From: Polynucleobacter aenigmaticus
GTDB lineage: Bacteria; Pseudomonadota; Gammaproteobacteria; Burkholderiales; Burkholderiaceae
Assembly: GCF_002206635.1 (NCBI RefSeq)
Contig: NZ_NGUO01000011.1
Coordinates: 93,731 to 157,730 of the forward strand
Length of the DNA stretch: 64,000 nucleotides
Direction: 5' to 3'
Position numbers and translations under genes: made by a program. Below the pieces are notes generated by a model. The model saw only the letters and a program-made list of their open reading frames with translations. It searched no databases and had not been told where the DNA came from. Shown here piece by piece: positions 14,225-22,566 of this stretch; the first letter of the stretch is position 1; every line of letters starts with the position of its first letter.

Positions 14225-14833
14225 ATGATTCAGATTCAGATCTGGGCTGACTTTGAATGTCCATATAGTTACTTTCAGACTATCGTTCTTGAAAAGCTCG
14301 AAACAAAGTATCAAGACAGACTGGAGATAGTATGGAGAGCATTTGAATTAACCCCAGTTGAGGGCAATATATCTCCCTCACAATCCTACATGGATAATCT
14401 TGAGGCCGCTAAGTCTGAGCCCATTGTTATGCAAGAGAATCTTAAGCTTTTAACGCCAAAATTTCTAACCTATACATGGCTTGCGCAAGAGAGTGTTTAC
14501 TTTGCTAATTCTCAAGGGAAATCATTAAAACTTGCTAGAGCCTTATTTGACGCATTCTTTTTGCAAGGAATGGATATTGGTAGCGAAGCGGCGGTAATGC
14601 AGATTGCTTCTCAAGAAGGTATTGATATTGAACGCCTAAAACAAGCTGTTGATAACGGCGAATTGACCAAACACGTTATGGCCGATGAGCAAGAGTTCAA
14701 GACTTACGGGTTTCAAGGGCTTCCAGCAATGCTTATCGGTGAAAAGAATTTTTCTCCTCGTAGTTTCATGCCTGTAAATGGATATCAAACGTTTGATGAG
14801 CTATCTGAAATCATTCAGGGCCTTGTTATGTAA
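14225..14833 (+). CDS. DsbA family (FrnE-like) thioredoxin-fold oxidoreductase
   Basis: 202 residues without a signal peptide, so cytoplasmic. The thioredoxin fold has the insert helical domain of the DsbA/HCCA isomerase class. The active site reads CPYS (residues about 13-16) rather than CxxC, indicating a monothiol or glutathione-dependent reaction. The cis-proline loop QGLPAMLIG is present near residue 165. GAGG lies upstream of the ATG. Confidence 0.82.
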   Translation: MIQIQIWADFECPYSYFQTIVLEKLETKYQDRLEIVWRAFELTPVEGNISPSQSYMDNLEAAKSEPIVMQENLKLLTPKFLTYTWLAQESVYFANSQGKSLKLARALFDAFFLQGMDIGSEAAVMQIASQEGIDIERLKQAVDNGELTKHVMADEQEFKTYGFQGLPAMLIGEKNFSPRSFMPVNGYQTFDELSEIIQGLVM

Positions 14834-14964
14834 TGATGCTCTTAGTCATTAAAGATCAGATTGGTCCAATTTAAGGCTTTTCCTCAAAAATTTAATCTGC
14901 CAACATATCTCATTAAGCTAGTTGTGATAGTCTAAACCCAGGACTAAACCAATAGGAGATACAA

Positions 14965-15384
14965 ATGAAGATAACTCATGTTTTAGCAAAAGTTGTTTTG
15001 GGATTGTGTGTTGGCGTCGCTTCATTAGGTGCTTTTGCACAGTCAATGAAAGTAACTCTTACTGGCTCTCAAGAGGTGCCACCAGTAATGACCTCAGCTT
15101 CTGGGGTAGGCGCAATCATGGTTGCTCCAGACGGAGCGGTGTCGGGAACCATCACAACGACAGGTATCGAGGCAACCATGGCACATATTCATGAGGCGCC
15201 GATGGGCCAAAATGGCCCAGTTATTGTTCCATTTACCAAGACTTCAGATAATGTTTGGACTGCCCCCGCTGGTGCCAAGTTAACGGATGCCCAGCTCCAA
15301 AGCTTGAAGAGCGGCAATCTTTATCTCAATGTTCATAGTGCCACCAATAAACCTGGTGAAATAAGAGCCCAACTTAAGCCTTAG
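14965..15384 (+). CDS. CHRD domain secreted protein
   Basis: 139 residues: a signal peptide ending near AFAQ (residue 26), then one CHRD domain with the typical TGSQEVPPVMTSASGVG, HIHEAP and LYLNVHSATNKPGEIRAQL. CHRD domains are found in chordin and many bacterial exported proteins; the biochemical role is unclear. A clear ribosome site (AGGAGA) precedes the ATG. Confidence 0.88.
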   Translation: MKITHVLAKVVLGLCVGVASLGAFAQSMKVTLTGSQEVPPVMTSASGVGAIMVAPDGAVSGTITTTGIEATMAHIHEAPMGQNGPVIVPFTKTSDNVWTAPAGAKLTDAQLQSLKSGNLYLNVHSATNKPGEIRAQLKP

Positions 15385-15391
15385 ATTAAAT

Positions 15392-15416
15392 ATTCTTAGC
15401 TAAGGCCACTAAGAAT
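15392..15416. terminator. Hairpin between convergent CHRD and methyltransferase genes
   Basis: ATTCTTAG / CTAAGAAT, an 8-bp stem with a 9-nt loop between convergent genes. It lacks a strong T run, so termination is uncertain. Confidence 0.4.
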
Positions 15417-15426
15417 GATTGAAGAA

Positions 15427-16059
15427 CTACTTTTTCCAAACGCTTGCCAGCCATGGCTGTTGTTCAATTGGTAGTCCACTTGGCCTATAGTAATGTTCGA
15501 TTTCAGTAAATTTTGCATCGGTCATAAAAGATCTCCAGCTCTCTAAATCATGATATGAGCCAAATCGGTCTCCGTACCAAACTTCTTCGTTATTACCCCG
15601 AGGGTTTGAGCTAAAAAGAATACCGTTGGGTTTTAAGCATGCCCATAAATTACTTAGTACTTTGGGTAATAGCTTATTGGGAATATGAAATAGTGAAGCG
15701 TTGGCAAAAATACCGTCAAATGTGTTATCTGGCAAAGATAAGTTAAAAAAATCTTGGACTAAGATTTCGCAACCGCTTTTCGTTTTAGCTATTTGAGCTG
15801 CTTCTTTGCTACCTTCAAGCCCAACAGCAACATGACCAAGCTTAGCAAAGGTTTGTAGATCTCTTCCCGGACCACATCCAAAATCCAGAATATGAAACGG
15901 TGGCTCAGTCTTGATTGTGCTTAATAGGGCATCAATATTTTGACTGACATCATGATCTTTTGTGCCCTCATAATAAGTAACAGCATTTTGATCATAATGC
16001 GCGATAGTCGTTTGTGAGATTAAAGCGGATTCACTTATGAGATTTTTAAATGTAGACAT
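15427..16059 (-). CDS. Class I SAM-dependent methyltransferase
   Basis: 210 residues from the ATG at 16059 (MSTFKNLISES). SAM motif I is ILDFGCGPGRD (about 56-66), followed by an acidic residue in VGLEGS and motif IV-like FDGIFANASLFHI. It resembles small-molecule methyltransferases of the Methyltransf_11 type. A TTG start at 16098 would overlap yceI by 20 bp and is less likely. It follows yceI on the same strand, so a joint role in quinone or lipid metabolism is possible but unproven. Confidence 0.82.
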   Translation of the reverse strand: MSTFKNLISESALISQTTIAHYDQNAVTYYEGTKDHDVSQNIDALLSTIKTEPPFHILDFGCGPGRDLQTFAKLGHVAVGLEGSKEAAQIAKTKSGCEILVQDFFNLSLPDNTFDGIFANASLFHIPNKLLPKVLSNLWACLKPNGILFSSNPRGNNEEVWYGDRFGSYHDLESWRSFMTDAKFTEIEHYYRPSGLPIEQQPWLASVWKK

Positions 16060-16078
16060 AATGAGTTTGAAACTAAGG

Positions 16079-16645
16079 CTATTCTTTTGATGCCTCAATT
16101 ACTATATTTAAGCTTATTTCATCTCCAACAAATGGTACGTATTTTCCCAGATTAAATTCTGAGCGACTTAACTTCGCGCTTGCGTTAGCGCCACACATGT
16201 ATTTCAAAGTAATAAAGTTACGACTACAAGCAAAGTTGCTTACTTCAATATTAATAGGCTTGGTAATGCCTTTAATAGTCAGCTCGCCTGAGAGCGATGT
16301 AATAGCCTGATTGTTAAATATAACCTTATCAGAAGTGAATTTGGCTACAGGAAATTTTTCAGAATTAAAGTAATCTTCGCTTCTAAGTAACTTGTTAAAG
16401 GTATCGGAGCCTGTGCTAACTGAGCCAGTCTCAGTAGCAATTTCTATGGTGCCGCCATCCATTTGATCATTGAGTGTAATGGTTCCATTCACCCTGTCAA
16501 AACGACTAGTTTGAATCGAGTAAGCTAAATGCTTGTAGCTAAAGCTAACAAAGGTGTGCTCAGGATCGGTAACATAAATTTCTGCTGATTGTGCCGAGGA
16601 GGTGACCAAGGTCAGGAGTAAGGCGCTTATATAAAAAAAGTTCAT
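16079..16645 (-). CDS. YceI family periplasmic lipid/isoprenoid-binding protein
   Basis: 188 residues with a signal peptide (FYISALLLTLVTSSAQSA) and the YceI lipocalin-like domain: DPEHTFVSFSYKH at the N-terminus, SEDYFNSEKFPVAKFTS in the middle and LTIKGITKPI near residue 125. YceI proteins bind polyisoprenoid chains such as ubiquinone precursors. Two cysteines (ACSRN, MCGAN) could form a disulfide. Confidence 0.9.
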   Translation of the reverse strand: MNFFYISALLLTLVTSSAQSAEIYVTDPEHTFVSFSYKHLAYSIQTSRFDRVNGTITLNDQMDGGTIEIATETGSVSTGSDTFNKLLRSEDYFNSEKFPVAKFTSDKVIFNNQAITSLSGELTIKGITKPINIEVSNFACSRNFITLKYMCGANASAKLSRSEFNLGKYVPFVGDEISLNIVIEASKE

Positions 16646-16867
16646 TAGGCATTTTAGGTGTTGATGTGAGTATGCGCTGAATCAGCGCCCCTATCCTCAA
16701 TAGAGTCCTAAATACCTTCTTTTTAGTCTTTCCGACAGTTGAGGTATCAATTCGGGCTTCAAAAAGCTGGCATGGCAAGCATAAAATCTACTTATATGAG
16801 TTAATTCATGTAATTGACGCTGATACCAAGCTCAATACCAATATTACAAAAGCAAAAGCCGTTAGCG

Positions 16868-17068
16868 ATGCCTCTCCGAAATTCACCAAGTCAGATACGA
16901 GACTTAGATGATCTCAGTCAAATAAGTCATATTGTTGCTGACAAGCGCAGGGGTCAACGCTCATTAGCCAAGAAATCAAGGCGTAATCGACATTACGAAA
17001 AACAATTTATTCGTAATACGCTCACGCGTGCATCTATTAATCCATCTGAAGGGCCGATAGAGTCTTGA
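16868..17068 (+). CDS. Small basic hypothetical protein (66 aa)
   Basis: From the ATG at 16868 the product is strongly basic in the middle (ADKRRGQRSLAKKSRRNRHY) with a serine-rich N-terminus. The composition suggests nucleic-acid binding, but no family is recognised. A TTG at 16814 could extend it. It lies alone between yceI (-) and the VOC gene (+). Confidence 0.5.
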   Translation: MPLRNSPSQIRDLDDLSQISHIVADKRRGQRSLAKKSRRNRHYEKQFIRNTLTRASINPSEGPIES

Positions 17069-17106
17069 GTTGCATCACTGTATTAAATAACTTAATAGGA
17101 AGAATC

Positions 17107-17487
17107 ATGTTTAGTCACATTATGTTGGGCGCAAATGATTTAGAAGTTTCAAGGGACTTCTATGATGCCGCTTTAGGAGCTTTGGGTATCAAAGCCGGGA
17201 GCTTTAGTCATGACAAATACTTTTATCGCGGTCCTGGCGGAGTCTTTGCTATTACTAAGCCTATTGATGGTAACGAAGCTACTCATGCCAATGGCGGCAC
17301 AATCGGCTTTAGTGCCAAATCAATCGCTGATGTAGATGCATTCCATGCCATCGGTGTTGCTCATGGAGGTACTTCCTGTGAAGGTGACCCTGGCTACCGA
17401 GAGGGTGTCGCTGGCACTGTATATATTGCTTGGCTCAGAGATCCTGCTGGCAATAAAATCTGCGCAATGCATAGGCCACCGAAATAA
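17107..17487 (+). CDS. VOC family (glyoxalase/bleomycin resistance-like) protein
   Basis: 126 residues forming two beta-alpha-beta-beta-beta halves: FSHIMLGANDLEVSRDFYDAAL at the start and AWLRDPAGNKICAMH at the end. Potential metal ligands are His4 and residues in the second half. Members include glyoxalases and dioxygenases, and the substrate cannot be assigned. AGGAAG lies 6 nt before the ATG. Confidence 0.85.
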   Translation: MFSHIMLGANDLEVSRDFYDAALGALGIKAGSFSHDKYFYRGPGGVFAITKPIDGNEATHANGGTIGFSAKSIADVDAFHAIGVAHGGTSCEGDPGYREGVAGTVYIAWLRDPAGNKICAMHRPPK

Positions 17488-17532
17488 GAGCTTACCTCGC
17501 TAGGGTTAGGTTGGGTTGTTAGGCGAGATTGG

Positions 17533-19083
17533 CTAAAACTCAAGGGTCAGCTGTGGGCTTGCCTCTGTAGTTTTAGCTGAAGATTTTTTACGTATGGAAC
17601 CGCCTGCCCGAGAAGCATGTTTATCGACAACTGATTTTTTGCCAGCCCGAACCTCCGATAGGTTACGTCTAGCATGTAGGCGATCTTTAGATAGCTTTGT
17701 AGCAACAGCAATATCTACTAATGGTTGGGGGATGTCTCTACCAATATTGTTTTGTACTTCTTGAGGCATATTCCAGGGTTCAAAAAGCCACATATCAGGT
17801 ACTTGGCGCATATAGGGAAGCCATTTTCTTACGAAAAAGCCCTTTTGATCATGGTCTTGCGCTTGCTTGATCGGGTTGTAAACGCGTGTCACATTGATTC
17901 CGGTCGTACCCGATTGCATTTGTAATTGGCTCCAATGGATTCCGGGTTCATAGTCCAAAAATTGGGTAGATAACCAATCTCCTACAGGTTTCCAGTGCAA
18001 CCAAAGTGGGTAGGCCGCAACTGAGACTAGCATTGCGCGCATTCTAAAATTGAGCCATCCTGTTTCTCGCAGCATGATGACGCAAGCGTCCACCATGGGC
18101 CAACCCGTCTTACCATCCTTCAAGGCATTGAAGTAGTCGTCGTTAAATTCATTTTCGCGTAATGCATCATATCCACGGTGCATATTTCGCCACTCGATTT
18201 CAGGCTCGCTCTCCAACTTTTGAATAAAATGACAATGCCAATACAAGCGACTCATAAAAGCAGTTAAACCTGACTTTCTTCTACTGGCATCTGGAGACAT
18301 TTGAAGCAGCTCTTCATTTGTTGCTTGCACTACTTCCCTGATGCTAAGACACCCATAAGTTAGATACACAGATAGTCGAGAGCATGCATCTGGGGCTGAT
18401 AGAGGCGATGAAATCCCACCTCGGTACCACATACTTCGCTGCTTCAAAAAACTATTAAGGGTTCTAAGTGCAACCGATCTTCCACCGCGTTGTCTTAACG
18501 GTGGATTATGTCCTAGGTGCGCAGGTGCCTGCATCGTAGATGGTGTCAGATAATGAGCGCTAGGGTTCGGCACTGGCACACTAGAAAGCGGAGCTTTCCA
18601 AAATTGAATGGGTGGTAGTTCACATAAAGGTGCTTCCATGTGTTTTTGCCAATTAGCTTGCCATTCATTACGATTTTTTAGTCCTCTAGTAACTCCAAAC
18701 TGGGTATATTGACCCCAATGAATGCCACGAGACTGACACCATTTACTAACGTCTCGATCTCTGGAGTAAGTCAATCCATTGCCAGTTTCCTGATGAGAAT
18801 GCAAACCCTGAAAAGGATTAGCTTCCCAGATGTTATTTAGCACTTCAGTAACTTCACCTACATGGATTTCGATAGTGCCGCCGCGTAAACGAAGCTGGGT
18901 ATCGAGGTCGTGAAGGGACTCCCGAATAAACTCAAAATGTTGGAGGGCAACATCAGGCTGCATCCATAACGTTGGCTCAAGCACGTAAATGCAGCGAATT
19001 GGCCCTATCTTTGCAGCCTCGACAAGAGCGGCATGGTCCTCACAGCGCAAGTCACGCTTAAACCAAACCAGTTGATAACTCAT
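17533..19083 (-). CDS. Cryptochrome/photolyase family protein
   Basis: 516 residues. The N-terminal antenna domain begins YQLVWFKRDLRCEDHAALVEA. The C-terminal FAD domain shows RLYWHCHFIQKLE, TGWPMVDACVIMLRETGWLNFRMR and SGTTGINVTRVYNPIKQ, typical of DNA photolyases. It should repair cyclobutane pyrimidine dimers with blue light, or act as a cryptochrome. The C-terminal tail is basic (AGKKSVVDKHASRAGGSIRKK). folB and folE on the same strand could supply the pterin used as antenna. Confidence 0.92.
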   Translation of the reverse strand: MSYQLVWFKRDLRCEDHAALVEAAKIGPIRCIYVLEPTLWMQPDVALQHFEFIRESLHDLDTQLRLRGGTIEIHVGEVTEVLNNIWEANPFQGLHSHQETGNGLTYSRDRDVSKWCQSRGIHWGQYTQFGVTRGLKNRNEWQANWQKHMEAPLCELPPIQFWKAPLSSVPVPNPSAHYLTPSTMQAPAHLGHNPPLRQRGGRSVALRTLNSFLKQRSMWYRGGISSPLSAPDACSRLSVYLTYGCLSIREVVQATNEELLQMSPDASRRKSGLTAFMSRLYWHCHFIQKLESEPEIEWRNMHRGYDALRENEFNDDYFNALKDGKTGWPMVDACVIMLRETGWLNFRMRAMLVSVAAYPLWLHWKPVGDWLSTQFLDYEPGIHWSQLQMQSGTTGINVTRVYNPIKQAQDHDQKGFFVRKWLPYMRQVPDMWLFEPWNMPQEVQNNIGRDIPQPLVDIAVATKLSKDRLHARRNLSEVRAGKKSVVDKHASRAGGSIRKKSSAKTTEASPQLTLEF

Positions 19084-19424
19084 AATTAATTAGTAGAGAA
19101 GATGAATTCAGACTAATAATAGTTCGAAATTAAGCTCATTGAAATACAAAATTTCATCATATAAGCCTTTGGGAAACTTTGCCTAGTCAGTGACTCTATA
19201 TTCGATTTAAAACTTACAAAAAAGCGCCTTTCAAATAAAAAGTGAAATTTGAGTATTTAAGCGTTACTTTGAGTAACTCTGGGCAAAAAATGTGTAATGT
19301 AATCTCTACGCTTTTTCATGCTACTTCAACTAAATTTGATGGTTTTTGTTTATGTGCTGAGCTAGCCCTGACTAAAATTAAGGTATTTACTGCTTATGTT
19401 AGTCTTGCGCACTTTTGTGCTTTA
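19084..19424. other. AT-rich intergenic stretch, nothing recognised
   Basis: 340 bp between the divergent photolyase and glycosyltransferase genes. It presumably holds both promoters. The frame of the glycosyltransferase gene stays open upstream to 19242, but that extension has no family similarity. Confidence 0.4.
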
Positions 19425-20084
19425 ATGCCTTCCAATATGATCACCGTTGTTATTGCTTCCTACAGATACGGACACCTTGCAGCGCATTGCATTGAGTCCC
19501 TGCTATCTCAAACTAAAGCTCCCTCTAGAATTCTATTTGTCGACGATGGGGCAGATGATTGCAGGCACCTCCCTAATTTATATCCTGATATTGAGTATAT
19601 TTTGAGGCTTCAGAATTTAGGTACGGTAGATAACTTTCATGATGTGCTGATGAGGGTGGACACGGAATATGTTCTGTTCATTGGAGCTGATAATTGGCTG
19701 AGATCTGATGCGATTGAATTACTTTCAAATGCCCATGCTGATATTGTCACTTATGACATTGTGGTTACTGGGGAGCTAAAGGAAGAAATTCATGATCGCG
19801 TGCCTGGGGAGACTAAACCTCACCAAGGAGATCTCTACTGGGATCGAGGTGGAAAGCACCATGGCTCGATGATGTATCGCACGGCCTTAGGCCAGCAAGT
19901 CGGCTACAAAAGAAGGTATGTGGATGGTGTGCACCCACAAGAGGATTGGAATCTTTGGGATAAGATGCGCGAGCAGGGCGCTTCTGTAGCCAGTCTGAAT
20001 GAAGGCCTTTTGTACTATAGAAGGCACCGTGAAAATTTTCTAAAGTATGACCATCTCGTGGATGCTCTTGAGGAAGAGACTTAA
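19425..20084 (+). CDS. Family 2 glycosyltransferase-like protein
   Basis: 219 residues from the ATG at 19425. The GT-A fold start is clear: ITVVIASYRYGHLAAHCIESLLSQT, then ILFVDDGADD and the metal-binding-like FIGADNWL. The C-terminal part includes PQEDWNLWDKMREQG, where ED is a typical GT2 catalytic position. It is short for the family and has no membrane segment, so the acceptor is unknown. Confidence 0.75.
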   Translation: MPSNMITVVIASYRYGHLAAHCIESLLSQTKAPSRILFVDDGADDCRHLPNLYPDIEYILRLQNLGTVDNFHDVLMRVDTEYVLFIGADNWLRSDAIELLSNAHADIVTYDIVVTGELKEEIHDRVPGETKPHQGDLYWDRGGKHHGSMMYRTALGQQVGYKRRYVDGVHPQEDWNLWDKMREQGASVASLNEGLLYYRRHRENFLKYDHLVDALEEET

Positions 20085-20088
20085 GGGT

Positions 20089-20484
20089 CTAAGCCAGTGC
20101 TGTTCTCATGCTGCTTAGGCTGCTTTCATCAACGAATAGCTTGATCCCTAACACTCCTGAGCCCCTCAGTGCCGGTGTTTTCCTAAGGCTAATTTCTAGA
20201 GACTCAATCTCAAGATAGCTTGCACATGCTTCAACTATTCTGGTGGTTAATCTTTCTTGGGTCTCATAATGCCCATCTGCGGCCAATCGATCAATTTCAA
20301 TTACAAGTGGGTCGTAGTCAAACACCCTATTCATGAAATCTTCTGAGATCAAGATGAGCTTTGGATTAATCCAAAGCGTTAGATTAAGTAAATGCTGATC
20401 AGGAATAGCATCCCCTGGAGCATACGTACCAATTTGAGTATTTAGTCGGAGATCTTTTAATTCTATGCAGGCCGTTGATGACAT
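20089..20484 (-). CDS. folB: Dihydroneopterin aldolase family protein
   Basis: 131 residues of the tunnelling-fold FolB/FolX type: start CIELKDLRLNTQIGTYAPG, then YETQERLTTRIVEACASYL and ISLRKTPALRGS with the conserved Lys. The enzyme cleaves or epimerises dihydroneopterin in folate or pterin synthesis. It lies 22 bp after folE on the same strand. Assignment to FolB rather than FolX or a pterin-specific relative is uncertain. Confidence 0.75.
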   Translation of the reverse strand: MSSTACIELKDLRLNTQIGTYAPGDAIPDQHLLNLTLWINPKLILISEDFMNRVFDYDPLVIEIDRLAADGHYETQERLTTRIVEACASYLEIESLEISLRKTPALRGSGVLGIKLFVDESSLSSMRTALA

Positions 20485-20506
20485 TTGGTGCTCTCGGGTA
20501 ATTTCA

Positions 20507-21190
20507 TTAATTGGGTTTAATCAATGATAAAAATTCTCGACGCAAATTGGGGTCCTTTAAGAAGGAGCCACGCATCACGCTATTGATCATCTTCGAGTCT
20601 GGGTCCTTAACGCCACGCCACTGCATACAGAAATGATCCGCATCCATCACGATCGCAACACCCGTCGGCTTGACCTTCTTCTCAATCATATCGGCCAGCT
20701 CAACTACCGCTTCCTCCTGAATTTGAGGTCGACACATTACCCATTCGGTAAGTCGTGAATATTTTGATAGCCCAATAAGAGCTGAGTTTTTATTGGGTAA
20801 AATGCCAATCCAAACTCTACCCATAATGGGGCAAAGGTGATGAGAGCAGGCGCTTCTTACGGTAATTGGGCCAATTATCATCAACTCATTTAAGTGGCTG
20901 ACATTAGGAAACTTGGTTAGCGCTGGCTGCTCAACGTAACGACCATTAAATACTTCCTTTACAAACATCTTGGCAACCCGCCTACTTGTATTTTGAGTGT
21001 TATGGTCACTCTTAGTGTCGATAACAAGACTTTCTAAAACGGATTGCATTTTTTCTGCAACCTCGTCGATAAGCCCATCTAGCTCACCAGGTTTAATGAA
21101 ATCAGCAATATTGTCATTTGCGTGAAATCTAGCTTTCTTTACTTTAATCCTTTTGCGAATTATTTCTGATAGTGGGGTGCCATCGTTCAT
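20507..21190 (-). CDS. folE: GTP cyclohydrolase I
   Basis: 227 residues. Zinc ligands are visible in VRSACSHHLCPIMGRVWIG and DADHFCMQWRGV, with the family signatures SKYSRLTEWVMCRPQIQEE and PTGVAIVMDADHFC. The enzyme makes dihydroneopterin triphosphate, the first step of folate and pterin synthesis. The core motif ACSHH differs from the usual CEHH, so this is a divergent, possibly accessory copy. Its position with folB and photolyase suggests pterin supply for light repair. Confidence 0.9.
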   Translation of the reverse strand: MNDGTPLSEIIRKRIKVKKARFHANDNIADFIKPGELDGLIDEVAEKMQSVLESLVIDTKSDHNTQNTSRRVAKMFVKEVFNGRYVEQPALTKFPNVSHLNELMIIGPITVRSACSHHLCPIMGRVWIGILPNKNSALIGLSKYSRLTEWVMCRPQIQEEAVVELADMIEKKVKPTGVAIVMDADHFCMQWRGVKDPDSKMINSVMRGSFLKDPNLRREFLSLIKPN

Positions 21191-21210
21191 AAATTATTTC
21201 TTATCATGCT

Positions 21211-21684
21211 TTAGAGGAGTTTTTGAATGTCAGTACGCATGCTCTTCGGTGTAGTGGCCGATGCAAACCTATTTACAGGGATGCCGTCCCTACCAATAAG
21301 AAACTTAGTAAAGTTCCACTTAATTGCTTCTGTTCCCAGTATCCCGGGAGTAGCAGCTTTGAGATAGTTAAAAAGAGGGTGAGCGTTAGACCCGTTCACA
21401 TCAACTTTCTTAAAAATAGGAAAGCTTACGCCATAGTTTGTTTTACAAAACTGTCCGATCTGTTCAGAGCTTCCTGGCTCCTGACCGCCAAATTGATTGC
21501 AGGGAAAGGCTAGGATTTCAAAATCATTCCCACGAAACTCTTCATATAGAGATTGAAGTTCTTGATATTGGGAGGTGAATCCACATTTGCTTGCCACATT
21601 GACTGCAACCAGCAGTTTGCCAGCATAGTCCATAATGTTTTCTTCGCGACCGTCAAGGCGCTTTAAAGGGATGTCGGGAAGCAT
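21211..21684 (-). CDS. Glutathione peroxidase family protein
   Basis: 157 residues. The catalytic Cys is in NVASKCGFTSQY (about residue 34), with the Gln in LAFPCNQFGGQEPG and the Trp-Asn pair in IKWNFTKFLIGRDG. It is the Cys type, which commonly uses thioredoxin and reduces hydroperoxides. It is 20 bp upstream of folE on the same strand and probably the first gene of gpx-folE-folB. Confidence 0.92.
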   Translation of the reverse strand: MLPDIPLKRLDGREENIMDYAGKLLVAVNVASKCGFTSQYQELQSLYEEFRGNDFEILAFPCNQFGGQEPGSSEQIGQFCKTNYGVSFPIFKKVDVNGSNAHPLFNYLKAATPGILGTEAIKWNFTKFLIGRDGIPVNRFASATTPKSMRTDIQKLL

Positions 21685-22260
21685 CGTTTATTTGTTTGCT
21701 CAGATATAAATTTTCTTTAATTTATCTGAAAATGACGACCCTTGCAGGGCGGTTAATTAATAGGGCTTTTTTACACTGGTTTAGCTACTCAAAAGTTATG
21801 CAAACAGCTGTGTAGTTTCGTAGTGCTGAGGCTAGGAGATTTATTGTGCCTGATGCTAAATCGAGTGTCAGCTATCAATATAAGAAGAGGGAGAAACCAG
21901 TTAAGCACCCCACACTTGCTTCGATATACGCGAACATTATGATGGCAAAGAAATCTTTGTAATTGGTAGGGTATTTAGAGATGAGTATGGCCGCTACTTT
22001 GCTGGATCCTAGATTAGATGGCCGCATATTAGTCTGCACTGGCCTTTTAATGAGGAAGGTTATAGGATTTTAGTTAAGACGCGCTACGGCGGGGTTTTCT
22101 TTGTGTGTCAGCTTTGGGTCGGGCTCTGCCGATTTGACTTAGGTAGGACGAATGGCATGTTTGCATCCAAAAGCCGCCCGACATATTTTTTGAGGGCTTA
22201 AAAAATTAAATGCAAGGTTAAAGATTAAGACTATTTTCTTTGCGAGCAAATCAAGCACTG
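21685..22260. other. Stretch with a possible gene remnant
   Basis: About 576 bp before the right end of island B. On the + strand near 21938-22200 one frame reads HYDGKEIFVIGRVFRDEYGR then AGS, a stop (22010), and continues with a further 60 residues, so a decayed gene is possible. I do not recognise it. Confidence 0.3.
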
Positions 22261-22474
22261 AACAGTAAAAAGAAAGTTTGCATAAAGAGGCTCTAAATTT
22301 GTACTACTGAAAAGATATCAAACCAATATAAACAATGGGTTAGGAGGGTCTAACCTGCAATTCAGTAGTACAAATCAAATATCGTAAGTCATTGATTTAT
22401 ATAGGTATTACGGTACTCCGACGTATGGGCTACGAACCAAGGGGTCGTGGGTTCAATTCCTGCCAGCCGCACCA
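22261..22474 (+). repeat. Island B right end (conserved block ending in tRNA 3' half, copy 3)
   Basis: Matches 8650-8862 with a few differences. It contains TTGTACTACTGAA (22299-22311), the hairpin GGTTAG/CTAACC, inverted TTCAGTAGTACAA (22361-22373) and the 47-bp core (22428-22474). Downstream sequence differs from the island left ends, so this is the chromosomal side. Confidence 0.9.
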
Positions 22475-22481
22475 TTTTTAT

Positions 22482-22507
22482 AAGGGCTCCCAGTTTGGGA
22501 GCCCTTT
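22482..22507 (+). terminator. Probable original terminator of tRNA-Arg, now displaced
   Basis: AAGGGCTCCCA / TGGGAGCCCTT, an 11-bp stem with a 3-nt loop and a T tail. It lies 8 bp after the third tRNA half, the same distance as the terminator after the intact gene, so I infer it belonged to the tRNA before the islands arrived. Confidence 0.8.
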
Positions 22508-22510
22508 TCA

Positions 22511-22566
22511 TAGGCAATAGGCAATAGGCAATAGGCAATAGGCAATAGGCAATAGGCAATAAGCAA
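22511..22566 (+). repeat. Heptamer tandem repeat (TAGGCAA)n
   Basis: Seven perfect units (22511-22559) and one variant TAAGCAA (22560-22566). The intact tnpB element at 47998 has the same heptamer in inverse orientation but only about two units, so the array has expanded here. Confidence 0.9.

Larger units (their letters stand above)
8863..22474 (+). mobile_element. Genomic island B in tandem at the tRNA-Arg site (13612 bp), no integrase
   Basis: Bounded by tRNA-half copies at 8816-8862 and 22428-22474. It contains two regulators (XRE, Rrf2), a frameshifted secreted protease, oxidative-stress genes (dps, ohr, gpx), quinone-related genes (coq7-like, yceI), photolyase with folE and folB, and several tiny ORFs. 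No recombinase, plasmid or phage structural gene is seen. Both ends match those of island A. Confidence 0.85.

Noticed and set aside
22511..22566. CRISPR-like array
   Set aside because: Units are 7 bp with no spacers and no cas genes are present. No other repeat in the window has repeat-spacer layout.
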